NCBI GenBank assembly: GCA_947384055.1
Contig: CANDFO010000001.1
Location: 44,040-108,039, forward strand
Direction: 5' to 3'
Source: an uncultured Flavonifractor sp.
Lineage (GTDB): Bacteria; Bacillota; Clostridia; Oscillospirales; Oscillospiraceae
Length of the DNA stretch: 64,000 nucleotides
A model generated the notes under the pieces. It was not told where the DNA came from. It worked only from the letters and a program-made list of their open reading frames with translations, and ran no database searches. Position numbers and translations under genes: made by a program. Below, one piece after another: positions 28,018 to 35,852 of the stretch. Positions within the stretch are counted from its first letter, which is position 1; the number at the start of each line of letters is the position of its first letter.

Positions 28018-28835
28018 GAAGGGTCAGCCTTTCCCGGCGGAATAGCCCCGGCGATGCGGATAAACGGGGCGGCCCGGGCGCTCAGCGCGTAGTCCAGAAA
28101 CCCCTGAGCCGCCTCCGGCAGGGGGTCTCCCGCCCGCGTAACCATGAGGAAGGGCCGCTGGATGACATAGCTGCCGTCCTGAACCGTGTCCTCGCCGGGG
28201 GTAATCCCGCTGATTTTCAGAACCTTTACGGAGTCCACTGCCGCCGCCAGAGAGGTATAGCCCAGAGCATTGGGGTTGGAGGCCACGTTGATGGAAACAT
28301 CGCCCGAAGAGGTCAGCTCGTTGGTGTAGGCGCACCGGCCGGAGACCCCCAGGCTCTCCTCAAAGGCAGAGCGGGTGCCGGAGCCGGCCTCCCGTCCGAT
28401 CAGCGCTACCGGAGCGTCCCGGCCGCCCAGCTGTGACCAGTTGGTGATCTCTCCCACCGCCAGAGCCGCCAGCTGTTCCTCAGTCAGGTCCTCCACAGGG
28501 TTATCCGGGTGGACGATTACCGCAATGCCGTCCAGCGCCGCCACCTGAGCCAGAGCCCCCTGCTCCAGCTCCCGGGCAGTCAGGGCCCGGCTGCTCAGGC
28601 CGATGTCACAGAGCCCTTCCAGCACGTTCTGGATGCCTGCGCTGGAGCCGGAGCCGCTGAAATTGACGGTGACGTCGCCGTGCTCCAGGTGATAGGCCTC
28701 CGTCAGAGCCCCCGCCACCAGCTCCATTGAGGTGGAACCGCTGATATTGACCACTCCGGCACTGCTCCCGGAGCCCCCGCAGCCCGGCAGACAGGCCAGG
28801 CTCAGGCCCAGCAGAAGCACTACGCCTCGTCTCAT
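28014..28835 (-). CDS. pstS: Phosphate-binding lipoprotein PstS
   Basis: 273 residues. A signal peptide with a lipobox (ACLPGC, Cys at about residue 19) anchors the mature protein. Phosphate-contact motifs ISGSTSM and FSGSGSSAG and the later REAGSGTRSAFE are intact. The ATG at 28835 has GGAGGCG. The in-frame extension to 28982 would hide the signal peptide and is rejected. No Pho box was recognised in the upstream region, where GC-rich dyads (CCGGAGG/CCTCCGCGG near 28950) occur. Confidence 0.94.
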   Translation of the reverse strand: MRRGVVLLLGLSLACLPGCGGSGSSAGVVNISGSTSMELVAGALTEAYHLEHGDVTVNFSGSGSSAGIQNVLEGLCDIGLSSRALTARELEQGALAQVAALDGIAVIVHPDNPVEDLTEEQLAALAVGEITNWSQLGGRDAPVALIGREAGSGTRSAFEESLGVSGRCAYTNELTSSGDVSINVASNPNALGYTSLAAAVDSVKVLKISGITPGEDTVQDGSYVIQRPFLMVTRAGDPLPEAAQGFLDYALSARAAPFIRIAGAIPPGKADPS

Positions 28836-29018
28836 GGTTTCCGCGCCTCCATAGAAAAAATGTCCGGCCCGCGCCGTCCCGGAGGGGGAGAAAAATCCGT
28901 ACAGGCCATTTGCCCACAGCTTGCCCCGTTTTTGCAAAAATATGCTGTGCCGGAGGAGAGACCTCCGCGGGGAAACAGACAAAAGGACGTCAACCCCTGT
29001 GATTTACACTCGTAAGCC

Positions 29019-29174
29019 CTATTTTATGAGGGCCCTCAAGCGGGGCGCGCCGTCCTGTTTCATGCACTTGGTGAAGTGACCGTATTTGTCCAGGATAAGG
29101 GAGGCGGTGGCGCAGCCCATGTCCGCCTGTACGGTTTTTACATCGTCCCCGACCCTGATAGCGTTTACGGCGTA
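29019..29174 (-). pseudogene. Decayed C-terminal fragment of a tyrosine recombinase (integrase)
   Basis: Reading leftward, the frame ending at TAG 29021-29019 gives YAVNAIRVGDDVKTVQ followed by ATASLILDKYGHFTKCMKQD. This is the C-terminal half of phage/conjugative-element integrases, including the nucleophile Tyr in the LD-x-YGH motif. Upstream the frame is closed by TGA within about 5 codons. The expected DLRHSYAV is replaced by a sequence reading CYCYAV: the catalytic Arg and His appear as Cys (TGT) and Tyr (TAT), each one C-to-T change from CGT and CAT. The second active-site His (LGHATA) is Cys. The protein is therefore dead and only about 50 codons remain. The rest of the 28836-29345 gap holds a promoter and no other gene. 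Confidence 0.75.
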
Positions 29175-29256
29175 ACAATAACAATACGGTTTTCCACATC
29201 ACTGCCCGCTCCTGGGTATCGGCTTGTTTTATTGAGGAATAGTAGGACATACCAGC

Positions 29257-29285
29257 TTGAATTTTTGGGCCTGTTCTGTTATTCT
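29257..29285 (+). promoter_or_regulatory. Probable promoter of the transglutaminase-patatin unit
   Basis: TTGAAT (29257-29262), a 17-base spacer and TATTCT (29280-29285), each 4 of 6 to consensus, about 60 bases before the ATG at 29346. Confidence 0.5.
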
Positions 29286-29345
29286 GAAGGTATCGGGCTT
29301 TCACGTCGTCTCTTTCCATGCGCCCATAATCAGGAGGTGGCCTTT

Positions 29346-31793
29346 ATGCCGCAATGGGATTTATCCGCCCTTTCTCCCGCTATGGCCCGGGCCGCGGACT
29401 TTTTGCGGGATACGCTGCCCCTCAGCGACCTGGACAGCTATCCCTTCGCCTATTTTCGGGCGTGTGCGGAGCACGCTCTGATGGTCCGGGCACAGTTCCC
29501 CTGGTGTGCCGCGCTGGATGAGGAGCTCTTTTTTCACTACGTCCTCTGCCCCCGGGTCAACGATGAGGATCTGTCGGACCACCGGTCTCTTTTTTTCTCC
29601 CTCCTCCGCCCCCGGGTGGAGGGGCTCGCTGTGGAGGAGGCGGTTCTGGCGGTCAACCGCTGGTGCAATGAACAGGCCTCCTACCAGCTTCAGGACGACC
29701 GGACCGCCTCGCCTCTGACGGTCTTTCGCAATGGCAGCGGGCGGTGCGGGGAGGAGTCGGCCTTTCTGGTGGCCGCCCTGCGGAGCGTAGGCATCCCCGC
29801 CCGGCAGGTGTATGCCCCCCGCTGGGCCCACTGTGACGACAACCACGCCTGGGTGGAGGCCCTGTGCGGGGACCGCTGGCACTTTCTGGGGGCCTGTGAG
29901 CCGGAGCCGGAGCTGGACCGGGGGTGGTTTAACACCGCCGCAGGGCGAGCCCTTCTGGTCCACTCCCGCACCTTCGGCCGGGGAACGTCTCCCCTTCACG
30001 GTCCCTTTCTGGAGCAGCGGGGGACGGTATGCTGGTATAATCAGACCGGCCGGTATACCGAGACCAGAAGATATACCCTTCAGGCCCTCTGCGGGGGGCG
30101 ACCGGCTCCCGGGACACAGTTCCGCATCCAGGTGCTCAACGAGGCCCAGTACCATACCATCGTGTCCCTCACCGCCGGTCCCGACGGCAGAGCCCAGGTC
30201 TGCCTGGGTCTGGGGGATTTCCATGTGGAGGCCCGCCGGGAGGGGCTGGAGGCCCGGGGAGACTGCGCCGGAAGCAGTCTGACCCTGGAGCTGGCCGCTC
30301 CCCCGCCCCCCGGCGAGGGGTGGGACAGCTTTGACGTACACGCCCCCCGGGGCAGAGCGGACCTGCCGCCGCCGCTCACACCGGAGCAGAAGGAGCGGCG
30401 GGCCGCTGTGCGGGCCGCCGGCTCCCGCAGCCGCAGAGAGCGGGCGGCCGGGTGGTGTGTTTCCGGCGCGGCCGGGTGCCAGGATCTGCTCCGCAGAGCC
30501 AGGGGAAACGCCCGGGAGCTGGCCGCCTTCCTCAGGGGGCCGGAGGCCCCTCTCCGGGAACAGCTGGTCCGCACGCTCACGGATAAGGACCTGCGGGACG
30601 TGACCTGCTCTGTGCTGGAGGAGCACTTTTCCCGCCGCCCGCCCCGGTCGGCGGATATGCCGGAGGAGGTCTACTGGTCGGCACTGTGCTGTCCGCGCAT
30701 CGCCCTGGAACCGCTGACCCCCTGGCGGGGGCCCTTGGGGGAGGGCTGGACGGCGGAGGAGCGGGCCCGCGTTCAGGACAATCCCCGCTGTCTGCCGGTC
30801 CTGCTGGCCCGGCGGGTGCGGCCGGAGGGCGGACAGATTTACGAAAATCTCCGCTGGCCCCCCCAGGCGGCCCTGGCGGCCGGGCGGTGTGACGGGCTCA
30901 GCTTTGGTCTGCTCTGTACCGCCCAGCTGCGGGCACTGGGCGTTCCCGCCCGTCTGCGGGCGCTGGACGGCAGGCCGGAGTTCTGGAGGGACGGGGCCTT
31001 CCGTCCCCTGGAGCCGGAAGAGACCGCCCGCCTTACTCTGACCCGGACACCGGAGGAGACCTTCCGCTATGGACAAAACTGGGGCCTCTCCCGGTGGACC
31101 GCCCGGGGCTGGACGCCGCTGGCTGTGACCGGTGGCTGGCAGGGGACGGCCTGTACCCTGACCCTCCCCGCCGGGCGCTTCCGGCTGATTACCACCGTGC
31201 GCCTGCCCAGCGGAAATCAGTTGGCGGCCCGGCGGGAACTCACCCTGGAGGCCGGAGCGGACAAGACGCTCCCCCTGTACCTGCGGACCTTTGACCTGGA
31301 GGACCTGCTCATGGACCAGCCTCTTCCCCCGGTCCCTGCCGCGGCCCTGACGGGGGAGCCCGTCCGGGATGCCGTCCGGACGGGACGTCCCGCCCTGCTC
31401 CTCTGGCTGGAGGAGGGGGGCGAACCCACGGAGCACGTGCTCCATGAGCTGGCCGCCTCCCGCGGGGCTCTGGCCGCCCTCCCGGTGGATGTGCGCTTCT
31501 TCCTGCGCAGCCGGGAGGCCGCGGACCATCCGGCTCTGGTCCGGCTGACGGCTGACGGCGGGCCGGAGATGCAGCTCCTGCTGGACGACTGGGCCTTTGA
31601 CCTGGAGGGCGCCGCCCGGCGCCTGGGGCTGGAACCGGACCGGCCGCCCCTTTGCGTAGTGTGTACCGGAGACGGGCGGGCCCGCTATGGGGTCAGCGGC
31701 TACCGGGTGGGTTCGGTGGAGCTTTTGTGCCGCATCTGCCGGCGGCTGTTTGAAAAGGAAGGAGAAATCGCTTGCCATGAAGGGAATCATTGA
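29346..31793 (+). CDS. Multidomain transglutaminase-like protein (transglutaminase core, degenerate second core, thioredoxin-like tail)
   Basis: 815 residues, no signal peptide or membrane helix, so probably cytoplasmic. After an all-helical lead, residues ~95-195 form a transglutaminase-like core: Cys134 in GSGRCGEESAFLVAALRSVG, IPARQVYAPRW, and His167 in DDNHAWVEA, with acidic residues after LGACEPE as the likely third member. A beta-rich segment (~220-330) resembles a carboxypeptidase-regulatory fold. Around residues 505-545 a second core-like segment (GRCDGLSFGLLCTAQLRALG then VPARLRALDG) keeps the Cys but lacks the His motif. Residues ~680-805 look thioredoxin-like without a CxxC. The ATG at 29346 has AGGAGGTGG. 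The 3' end overlaps the patatin gene by 17 bases. Protease or amidase activity is plausible; the substrate is unknown. Confidence 0.75.
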   Translation: MPQWDLSALSPAMARAADFLRDTLPLSDLDSYPFAYFRACAEHALMVRAQFPWCAALDEELFFHYVLCPRVNDEDLSDHRSLFFSLLRPRVEGLAVEEAVLAVNRWCNEQASYQLQDDRTASPLTVFRNGSGRCGEESAFLVAALRSVGIPARQVYAPRWAHCDDNHAWVEALCGDRWHFLGACEPEPELDRGWFNTAAGRALLVHSRTFGRGTSPLHGPFLEQRGTVCWYNQTGRYTETRRYTLQALCGGRPAPGTQFRIQVLNEAQYHTIVSLTAGPDGRAQVCLGLGDFHVEARREGLEARGDCAGSSLTLELAAPPPPGEGWDSFDVHAPRGRADLPPPLTPEQKERRAAVRAAGSRSRRERAAGWCVSGAAGCQDLLRRARGNARELAAFLRGPEAPLREQLVRTLTDKDLRDVTCSVLEEHFSRRPPRSADMPEEVYWSALCCPRIALEPLTPWRGPLGEGWTAEERARVQDNPRCLPVLLARRVRPEGGQIYENLRWPPQAALAAGRCDGLSFGLLCTAQLRALGVPARLRALDGRPEFWRDGAFRPLEPEETARLTLTRTPEETFRYGQNWGLSRWTARGWTPLAVTGGWQGTACTLTLPAGRFRLITTVRLPSGNQLAARRELTLEAGADKTLPLYLRTFDLEDLLMDQPLPPVPAAALTGEPVRDAVRTGRPALLLWLEEGGEPTEHVLHELAASRGALAALPVDVRFFLRSREAADHPALVRLTADGGPEMQLLLDDWAFDLEGAARRLGLEPDRPPLCVVCTGDGRARYGVSGYRVGSVELLCRICRRLFEKEGEIACHEGNH

Positions 31794-32616
31794 CGTGGGG
31801 GGCGGTATGCGGGGTGCGTATACCGCCGGACTTTATGATTATCTGCTGGACTGCGGGATCTACCCGGATTACTGCCTGGGCGTGTCCGCCGGGGCCGCAA
31901 ACCTGGCCTCCTATCTGGCGGGACAGCGGGGGCGCAACCACCGATTCTATATGCAGTATGCCGCCCGGAAAGAGTATATGAGCCTGTCCAATCTGGTAAA
32001 AACCGGCTCCTATGTGGACCTGGACTATGTGTACGACACCCTGAGCAGCTCCGGAGGGGAGGACCCGCTGGATTACGACGCCTTCGCCGCCAATCCGGTC
32101 CCCTTTGTGGTGGTGGCCACCGACGCCCTCACCGGAGAGGCCCGGTACTTCACCCGGGCGGACCTGCCCCGGGACCACTACGACCCCATCAAGGCCTCCT
32201 GCTGCCTGCCCATGGCCTGCCGGCCCTATCCGGTAAACGGGCGGCCCTATTTTGACGGCGGCGTGTCCGACCCGGTGCCCTTCCGCAGGGCAATGGAGGA
32301 CGGCTGTGACCGGGTGCTGGTCCTGCTGACCCGTCCCCGGGATTTTCGGCGGCCGCCTCTGAAATACACCAAAGCGATGGCGGCGGCAATGCGGGCATAT
32401 CCCCGGGCCTGGACCGCTCTTCAGCGGCGGCATGAGGTCTATAACCGCCAGGTGGAGCAGGTGAAGGAGCTGGAGCAGGAGGGCCGGGCCCTGCTGCTGG
32501 CCCCGGCGGACATCGAGGGCATGAGCACTCTGCGCCACAACGAGCTGGCCATGGAGCGGCTGTACGGCTACGGCTACCAGGACGGGAAGAAGGCCGCCGC
32601 ATTTCTGGCGGGATAA
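31777..32616 (+). CDS. Patatin-like phospholipase
   Basis: 279 residues. The oxyanion-hole glycine run DVGGGMRGAY is at residues ~6-15. The nucleophile elbow is GVSAGA (~residue 40) and the catalytic Asp sits in FDGGVSDPVPF (~residue 160), giving a complete Ser-Asp dyad of the RssA/YjjU bacterial patatin group. It probably hydrolyses acyl esters of lipids. The ATG at 31777 lies inside the end of the preceding gene (17-base overlap) with AAGGAAGGAG upstream, so the two are translationally coupled. Confidence 0.88.
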   Translation: MKGIIDVGGGMRGAYTAGLYDYLLDCGIYPDYCLGVSAGAANLASYLAGQRGRNHRFYMQYAARKEYMSLSNLVKTGSYVDLDYVYDTLSSSGGEDPLDYDAFAANPVPFVVVATDALTGEARYFTRADLPRDHYDPIKASCCLPMACRPYPVNGRPYFDGGVSDPVPFRRAMEDGCDRVLVLLTRPRDFRRPPLKYTKAMAAAMRAYPRAWTALQRRHEVYNRQVEQVKELEQEGRALLLAPADIEGMSTLRHNELAMERLYGYGYQDGKKAAAFLAG

Positions 32617-32626
32617 CCGGAAGAGG

Positions 32627-33595
32627 TCACAGACCCATGGCCGTGCAGGTCAGCGCCATATAGACGCCGTAAAGTCCCAGCAGCGCCGCCCCCTGCCACC
32701 GCCGGAAGCGCCCCCCCGCCAGGGCGGGAACCAGGGCGACGATGCCCACCAGCAGGCAGACCGGCAGGTCAAACCGGGCGAAGCCCGCCGTAATGGGGAG
32801 AGTCTGCCCCGATACCAGGGCGGACAGAGGGAGAATCAGGGTCAGGTCGATGATATTTGCCCCCAGGATATTTCCCACCGACAGGGAGGACTGCTTTTTG
32901 ACTATGGCGGTGATGGTGGTGATAAGCTCCGGCAGAGAGGTGCCCACCGCCACAATGGTCACGCCGATCACCCGCTCGGAGATGCCGATGAATCGGGCCA
33001 GCTCGCTGCCGCTGTCCACCAGCAGGTCCGCTCCCCACACGATGCCCACCGTCCCGGCTGCGAATTTCAGCAGGTTGACTGCCAGCGTCCGCCCGCCGGC
33101 GGAGGGCCGCTCCTCAGGGGCGCCGGACCGCTCCGCCATGGCTTGCCTGGCCGAGGACACATTTTCAATCATGAAGGCGGCAAACACCGCCAGAAGCACC
33201 ATAGATATCCTCAGCTCCAGCCGTCCCGCGCCGCCGCACACCAGCAGAAGGGCGGCGGCCCCCAGCATCAGCAGGGATTTGAGCAGGTAGTCTCTCCGCC
33301 GGATTACAGCGGGCATGCAGAGCACGGATACCGCCAGGATCAGGCCGATGTTGGCGGTTACGCTCCCTACCGCGTTGCCCACAGCCATGTCCGTCTTTCC
33401 CTTGGCCGCCGCCATGACGGAGACCAGCAGCTCCGGCAGGGTGGTGGCCAGGCTCACAATGGTGGCCCCTACAATCAGCTTGGGGATGCCGCTGGCCTCC
33501 GCCATCCAGGAGGCCGCGTCCACAAAGAGGCTGCCGCCCTTTACAATCAGCACAATGCCCAGAAGCAGCAGCGCCAGTACCAAAGTCAGTTCCAT
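32627..33595 (-). CDS. CaCA-superfamily cation exchanger (YrbG type), predicted Mn2+/Ca2+ efflux
   Basis: 322 residues, ten hydrophobic helices in two inverted halves. Both alpha repeats are intact: GATIVSLATTLPELLVS (~residue 38) and GVTIVAVGTSLPELITT (~residue 207), each with the metal-binding Glu of the PEL motif and followed by GNAVGS/GNILGA. A hydrophilic loop (~residues 145-165) separates the halves. The ATG at 33595 has AAAGGATGG. The gene is preceded by a yybP-ykoY-type Mn2+ riboswitch with its own terminator, so the physiological substrate is likely Mn2+ even though the family name is calcium/sodium antiporter. That substrate call is inference. Confidence 0.9.
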   Translation of the reverse strand: MELTLVLALLLLGIVLIVKGGSLFVDAASWMAEASGIPKLIVGATIVSLATTLPELLVSVMAAAKGKTDMAVGNAVGSVTANIGLILAVSVLCMPAVIRRRDYLLKSLLMLGAAALLLVCGGAGRLELRISMVLLAVFAAFMIENVSSARQAMAERSGAPEERPSAGGRTLAVNLLKFAAGTVGIVWGADLLVDSGSELARFIGISERVIGVTIVAVGTSLPELITTITAIVKKQSSLSVGNILGANIIDLTLILPLSALVSGQTLPITAGFARFDLPVCLLVGIVALVPALAGGRFRRWQGAALLGLYGVYMALTCTAMGL

Positions 33596-33620
33596 GTTTG
33601 TCCATCCTTTCATTTTTACC

Positions 33621-33800
33621 AAAAGAAAAGACCCAGGCACAGCCGCCAAAGCTGTGCCCGGGTCAAAAAAAGACCATGCACAGCCTGGAGCCATACATGA
33701 GTCTCGTTATTTAAGACAAGCCAGACTGATCCAGTCAGCCAGGGATGTTGACTTGCCACGCAGCCGGTACTGCGCCTACTACTCCCCCATGGGTATTTTC
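33621..33800 (-). promoter_or_regulatory. yybP-ykoY (manganese) riboswitch with intrinsic terminator
   Basis: The leader reads, 5' to 3' on the minus strand, GGGGGAGTAG (about 33787-33778), then GGCAAGTCAACATCCC, and AACGAGAC (33709-33702). The GGGGAGUAG and ACGAGAC elements are the conserved loops of the yybP-ykoY aptamer, known to bind Mn2+. The expression platform is a 14-bp terminator (33630-33643 with 33651-33664, one G-U type mismatch) followed by TTTTCTTTT. Known logic: Mn2+ binding prevents termination and switches the exporter on. Confidence 0.85.
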
Positions 33801-33812
33801 AATTGTTGGGCA

Positions 33813-33841
33813 ATTGTACCACAGGACCGTGCGCCTGTCAA
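33813..33841 (-). promoter_or_regulatory. Sigma-A promoter of the riboswitch-controlled exchanger
   Basis: Minus strand consensus TTGACA (33841-33836), a 17-base spacer and TACAAT (33818-33813). Confidence 0.85.
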
Positions 33842-33879
33842 GATTTTTCACCAAACCAGTTCTGAGAGGAGAATCCGCT

Positions 33880-34557
33880 TTGGAATCAGTTTTGTTCAGC
33901 TCCGGGCCCCGGCAGGACGCCCTGCGGGAAAAAGCCGAGGTTATCGACCTGGAGACCTGGCCCCGGCGGACCCACTACGCGTTTTTCGCGTCTATGGCCC
34001 AGCCCTTTTACGCCCTGACGTTCCCGGTAGACGTAACCCGCCTGCGGGAGCTGTGTAAAGCCCGGGCCCTGCCCTTTTATCCGGCCATGGTCTTTGCGGC
34101 GGTCAAGGCCATGGAGCGGGTGGACGCCTTTTTATACCGGGACCGGGAGGGCGTTATCGTCCGGCACCGCCGCCTGGTGCCCAGCTTCACCGACCTGAAG
34201 CCGGGGAGCACGCTGTTCCACATCGTCACCCTGGAGGCCGGGGAAGACCTGGGAGACTTCTGCCGCCGGGCAAGGGCCCAGTCGGAGTCCCAGACAGAGT
34301 TTCTCACCGCCGGCCCCTGGGAGCCGGATCAGGAGGTCTACTTCACCTGCCTGCCCTGGTTTCCCCTCACCGCCCTGACCAACGAGCGGGACGGGAACCC
34401 CTCGGACACCATCCCCCGGGTGTCCTGGGGGCGCTGGGAGGAGGCGGACGGGCGGACCGTTCTTCACCTGAGCCTGGAGCTCAACCACCGCCTGCTGGAC
34501 GGCGTCCACGTGGGACAATTTTATACGGCGCTCAACGAGTTCCTGACGGCGCTGTAA
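33880..34557 (+). CDS. Chloramphenicol acetyltransferase-like (CAT type A fold) acyltransferase
   Basis: 225 residues from TTG 33880, 8 bases after GAGAGGAG; no nearby ATG is in frame except one 45 codons upstream that lacks family similarity. [19 protein letters not shown] (~residues 19-37) matches the CAT opening. The catalytic HxxxDG motif is present as [13 protein letters not shown] near the C-terminus, and PWFPLTAL corresponds to the CAT PW.SFT segment. Many chromosomal clostridial homologues are annotated CatA-like without proven chloramphenicol activity, so resistance is uncertain. It is followed 13 bases later by the Nudix gene. No clear promoter was found upstream on the plus strand. 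Confidence 0.82.
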   Translation: MESVLFSSGPRQDALREKAEVIDLETWPRRTHYAFFASMAQPFYALTFPVDVTRLRELCKARALPFYPAMVFAAVKAMERVDAFLYRDREGVIVRHRRLVPSFTDLKPGSTLFHIVTLEAGEDLGDFCRRARAQSESQTEFLTAGPWEPDQEVYFTCLPWFPLTALTNERDGNPSDTIPRVSWGRWEEADGRTVLHLSLELNHRLLDGVHVGQFYTALNEFLTAL

Positions 34558-34570
34558 GGAGGCGTTCTCT

Positions 34571-35176
34571 TTGACCATAGCGGATTTTGAGCGGCGGTGG
34601 AGGGGGCATATTCCACGCCCCCTGGGGGTGCGCCGGGAATACGCGGTGCTGGTTCCCTTGGCCCAGCGGGATGGGGTGTTGTCCCTGCTGTTTGAGGTGC
34701 GGGCGGACACGCTGACCCGTCAGCCCGGAGAGGTCTGCTTCCCCGGCGGGCACATGGAGCCCGGGGAGACGCCGGAGCAGTGCGCCCTGCGGGAGACCTG
34801 GGAGGAGCTGGGCATCCCGCCCCAGGCGGTGGAGGTGATCGCCCCCCTGGACTTTCAGTGCGGGCAGGGGAATTTCCTTTTCCACCCCGTGCTGGGACGG
34901 GTGGACCCCACCAGGGCCTTGCGCCCCAATCCGGCGGAGGTGAAGGACACCTTCTGGGTTCCTGTGGACCACCTGCTCCGCCACCCGCCGGCGGTGTACA
35001 CCTGCGCGCTGGTCCCCACCCCCGGGGCGGACTTTCCCCACGGGCTTGTGGGCTATCCGGACGGCTACCGCTGGCGGCAGGGACAGATGGATGTGCCTGT
35101 TTACCAATGGGAGGACCGGGTCATCTGGGGCATGACCGCCCGGACGGTGCGGGGGCTGCTGGAGGGAATGGCTTGA
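34571..35176 (+). CDS. Nudix hydrolase, CoA pyrophosphatase (NudL-like)
   Basis: 201 residues from TTG 34571 (AAGGAGG upstream). The Nudix box is complete (GHMEPGE, seven residues, RETWEELGI, ~residues 60-82). It is immediately preceded by [11 protein letters not shown], the UPF0035-type signature of coenzyme A diphosphatases. The enzyme likely cleaves CoA or acyl-CoA to phosphopantetheine and 3',5'-ADP. The stop overlaps the next gene start. Confidence 0.87.
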   Translation: MTIADFERRWRGHIPRPLGVRREYAVLVPLAQRDGVLSLLFEVRADTLTRQPGEVCFPGGHMEPGETPEQCALRETWEELGIPPQAVEVIAPLDFQCGQGNFLFHPVLGRVDPTRALRPNPAEVKDTFWVPVDHLLRHPPAVYTCALVPTPGADFPHGLVGYPDGYRWRQGQMDVPVYQWEDRVIWGMTARTVRGLLEGMA

Positions 35177-35814
35177 GGCCCCCGGAGCGGCTGGGGCCCT
35201 TTCTCTACCGGCAGTCAGACACCTGTTTTCCCCTGGGCCGGGATACCCTTCTGCTCTCGGACTTTGTCACCCTCCGCCGTGGCTGGCGGGTGTGCGACCT
35301 GGGGTGCGGCGCGGGAGCGCTGCCCCTTCTGCTGCTGGCCCGGGAGCCCGGCCTGACCATGGCCGGCATTGAGCTGAACCCGGACGACGCGGAGCTGGCC
35401 CGCCGGAATCTGGCGGAGAACGGCTTGACAGGGACTGTACTGACCGCCGACCTGCGCCGGGTCAGGGAGCTGCTGCCCGCCGGGAACCGGGAGCTGGTGG
35501 TCTCCAACCCGCCCTACTTTGCACAAAATACGGGCCGCTCCGGGGGAGCGGCCCGTATGGAGGAGCAATGTACCTTGGCAGAACTGTGCAGGGCGGCGGC
35601 CTATCTCACCAAAAACGGCGGGCGATTCGCCCTGGTCCACCGCCCGGAGCGGCTGTGCCAGCTGGTTGAGACCCTGCGGTCCTGCGGGCTGGAGCCCAAG
35701 CGGATGCAGCTGGTCCAGCACGGGCCGGATACGCCCCCCTCCGCCCTTCTGCTGGAGGCCGTCCGTCAGGGGAGGCCGGGGCTGGAGGTTCTCCCCGTGC
35801 AGATAGGCGCCTGA
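35173..35814 (+). CDS. tRNA1(Val) A37 N6-methyltransferase-like protein (TrmN6/YfiC family)
   Basis: 213 residues from TTG 35173, overlapping the Nudix stop (TTGA) with GGAGGG 6 bases upstream. SAM-binding [15 protein letters not shown] is at residues 41-55. The adenine N6-methyltransferase motif NPPY is at 112-115, followed by a [10 protein letters not shown] segment that aligns with the RNA-binding loop of YfiC/YabB proteins. The target in Firmicutes is presumed to be tRNA. The codons just after NPPY form a perfect 14-bp hairpin (35528-35558). Confidence 0.85.
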   Translation: MRPPERLGPFLYRQSDTCFPLGRDTLLLSDFVTLRRGWRVCDLGCGAGALPLLLLAREPGLTMAGIELNPDDAELARRNLAENGLTGTVLTADLRRVRELLPAGNRELVVSNPPYFAQNTGRSGGAARMEEQCTLAELCRAAAYLTKNGGRFALVHRPERLCQLVETLRSCGLEPKRMQLVQHGPDTPPSALLLEAVRQGRPGLEVLPVQIGA

Positions 35815-35852
35815 GCAGGGGGCCCAGGGCTGTTCCCTGCCGCAGGGCTGAC

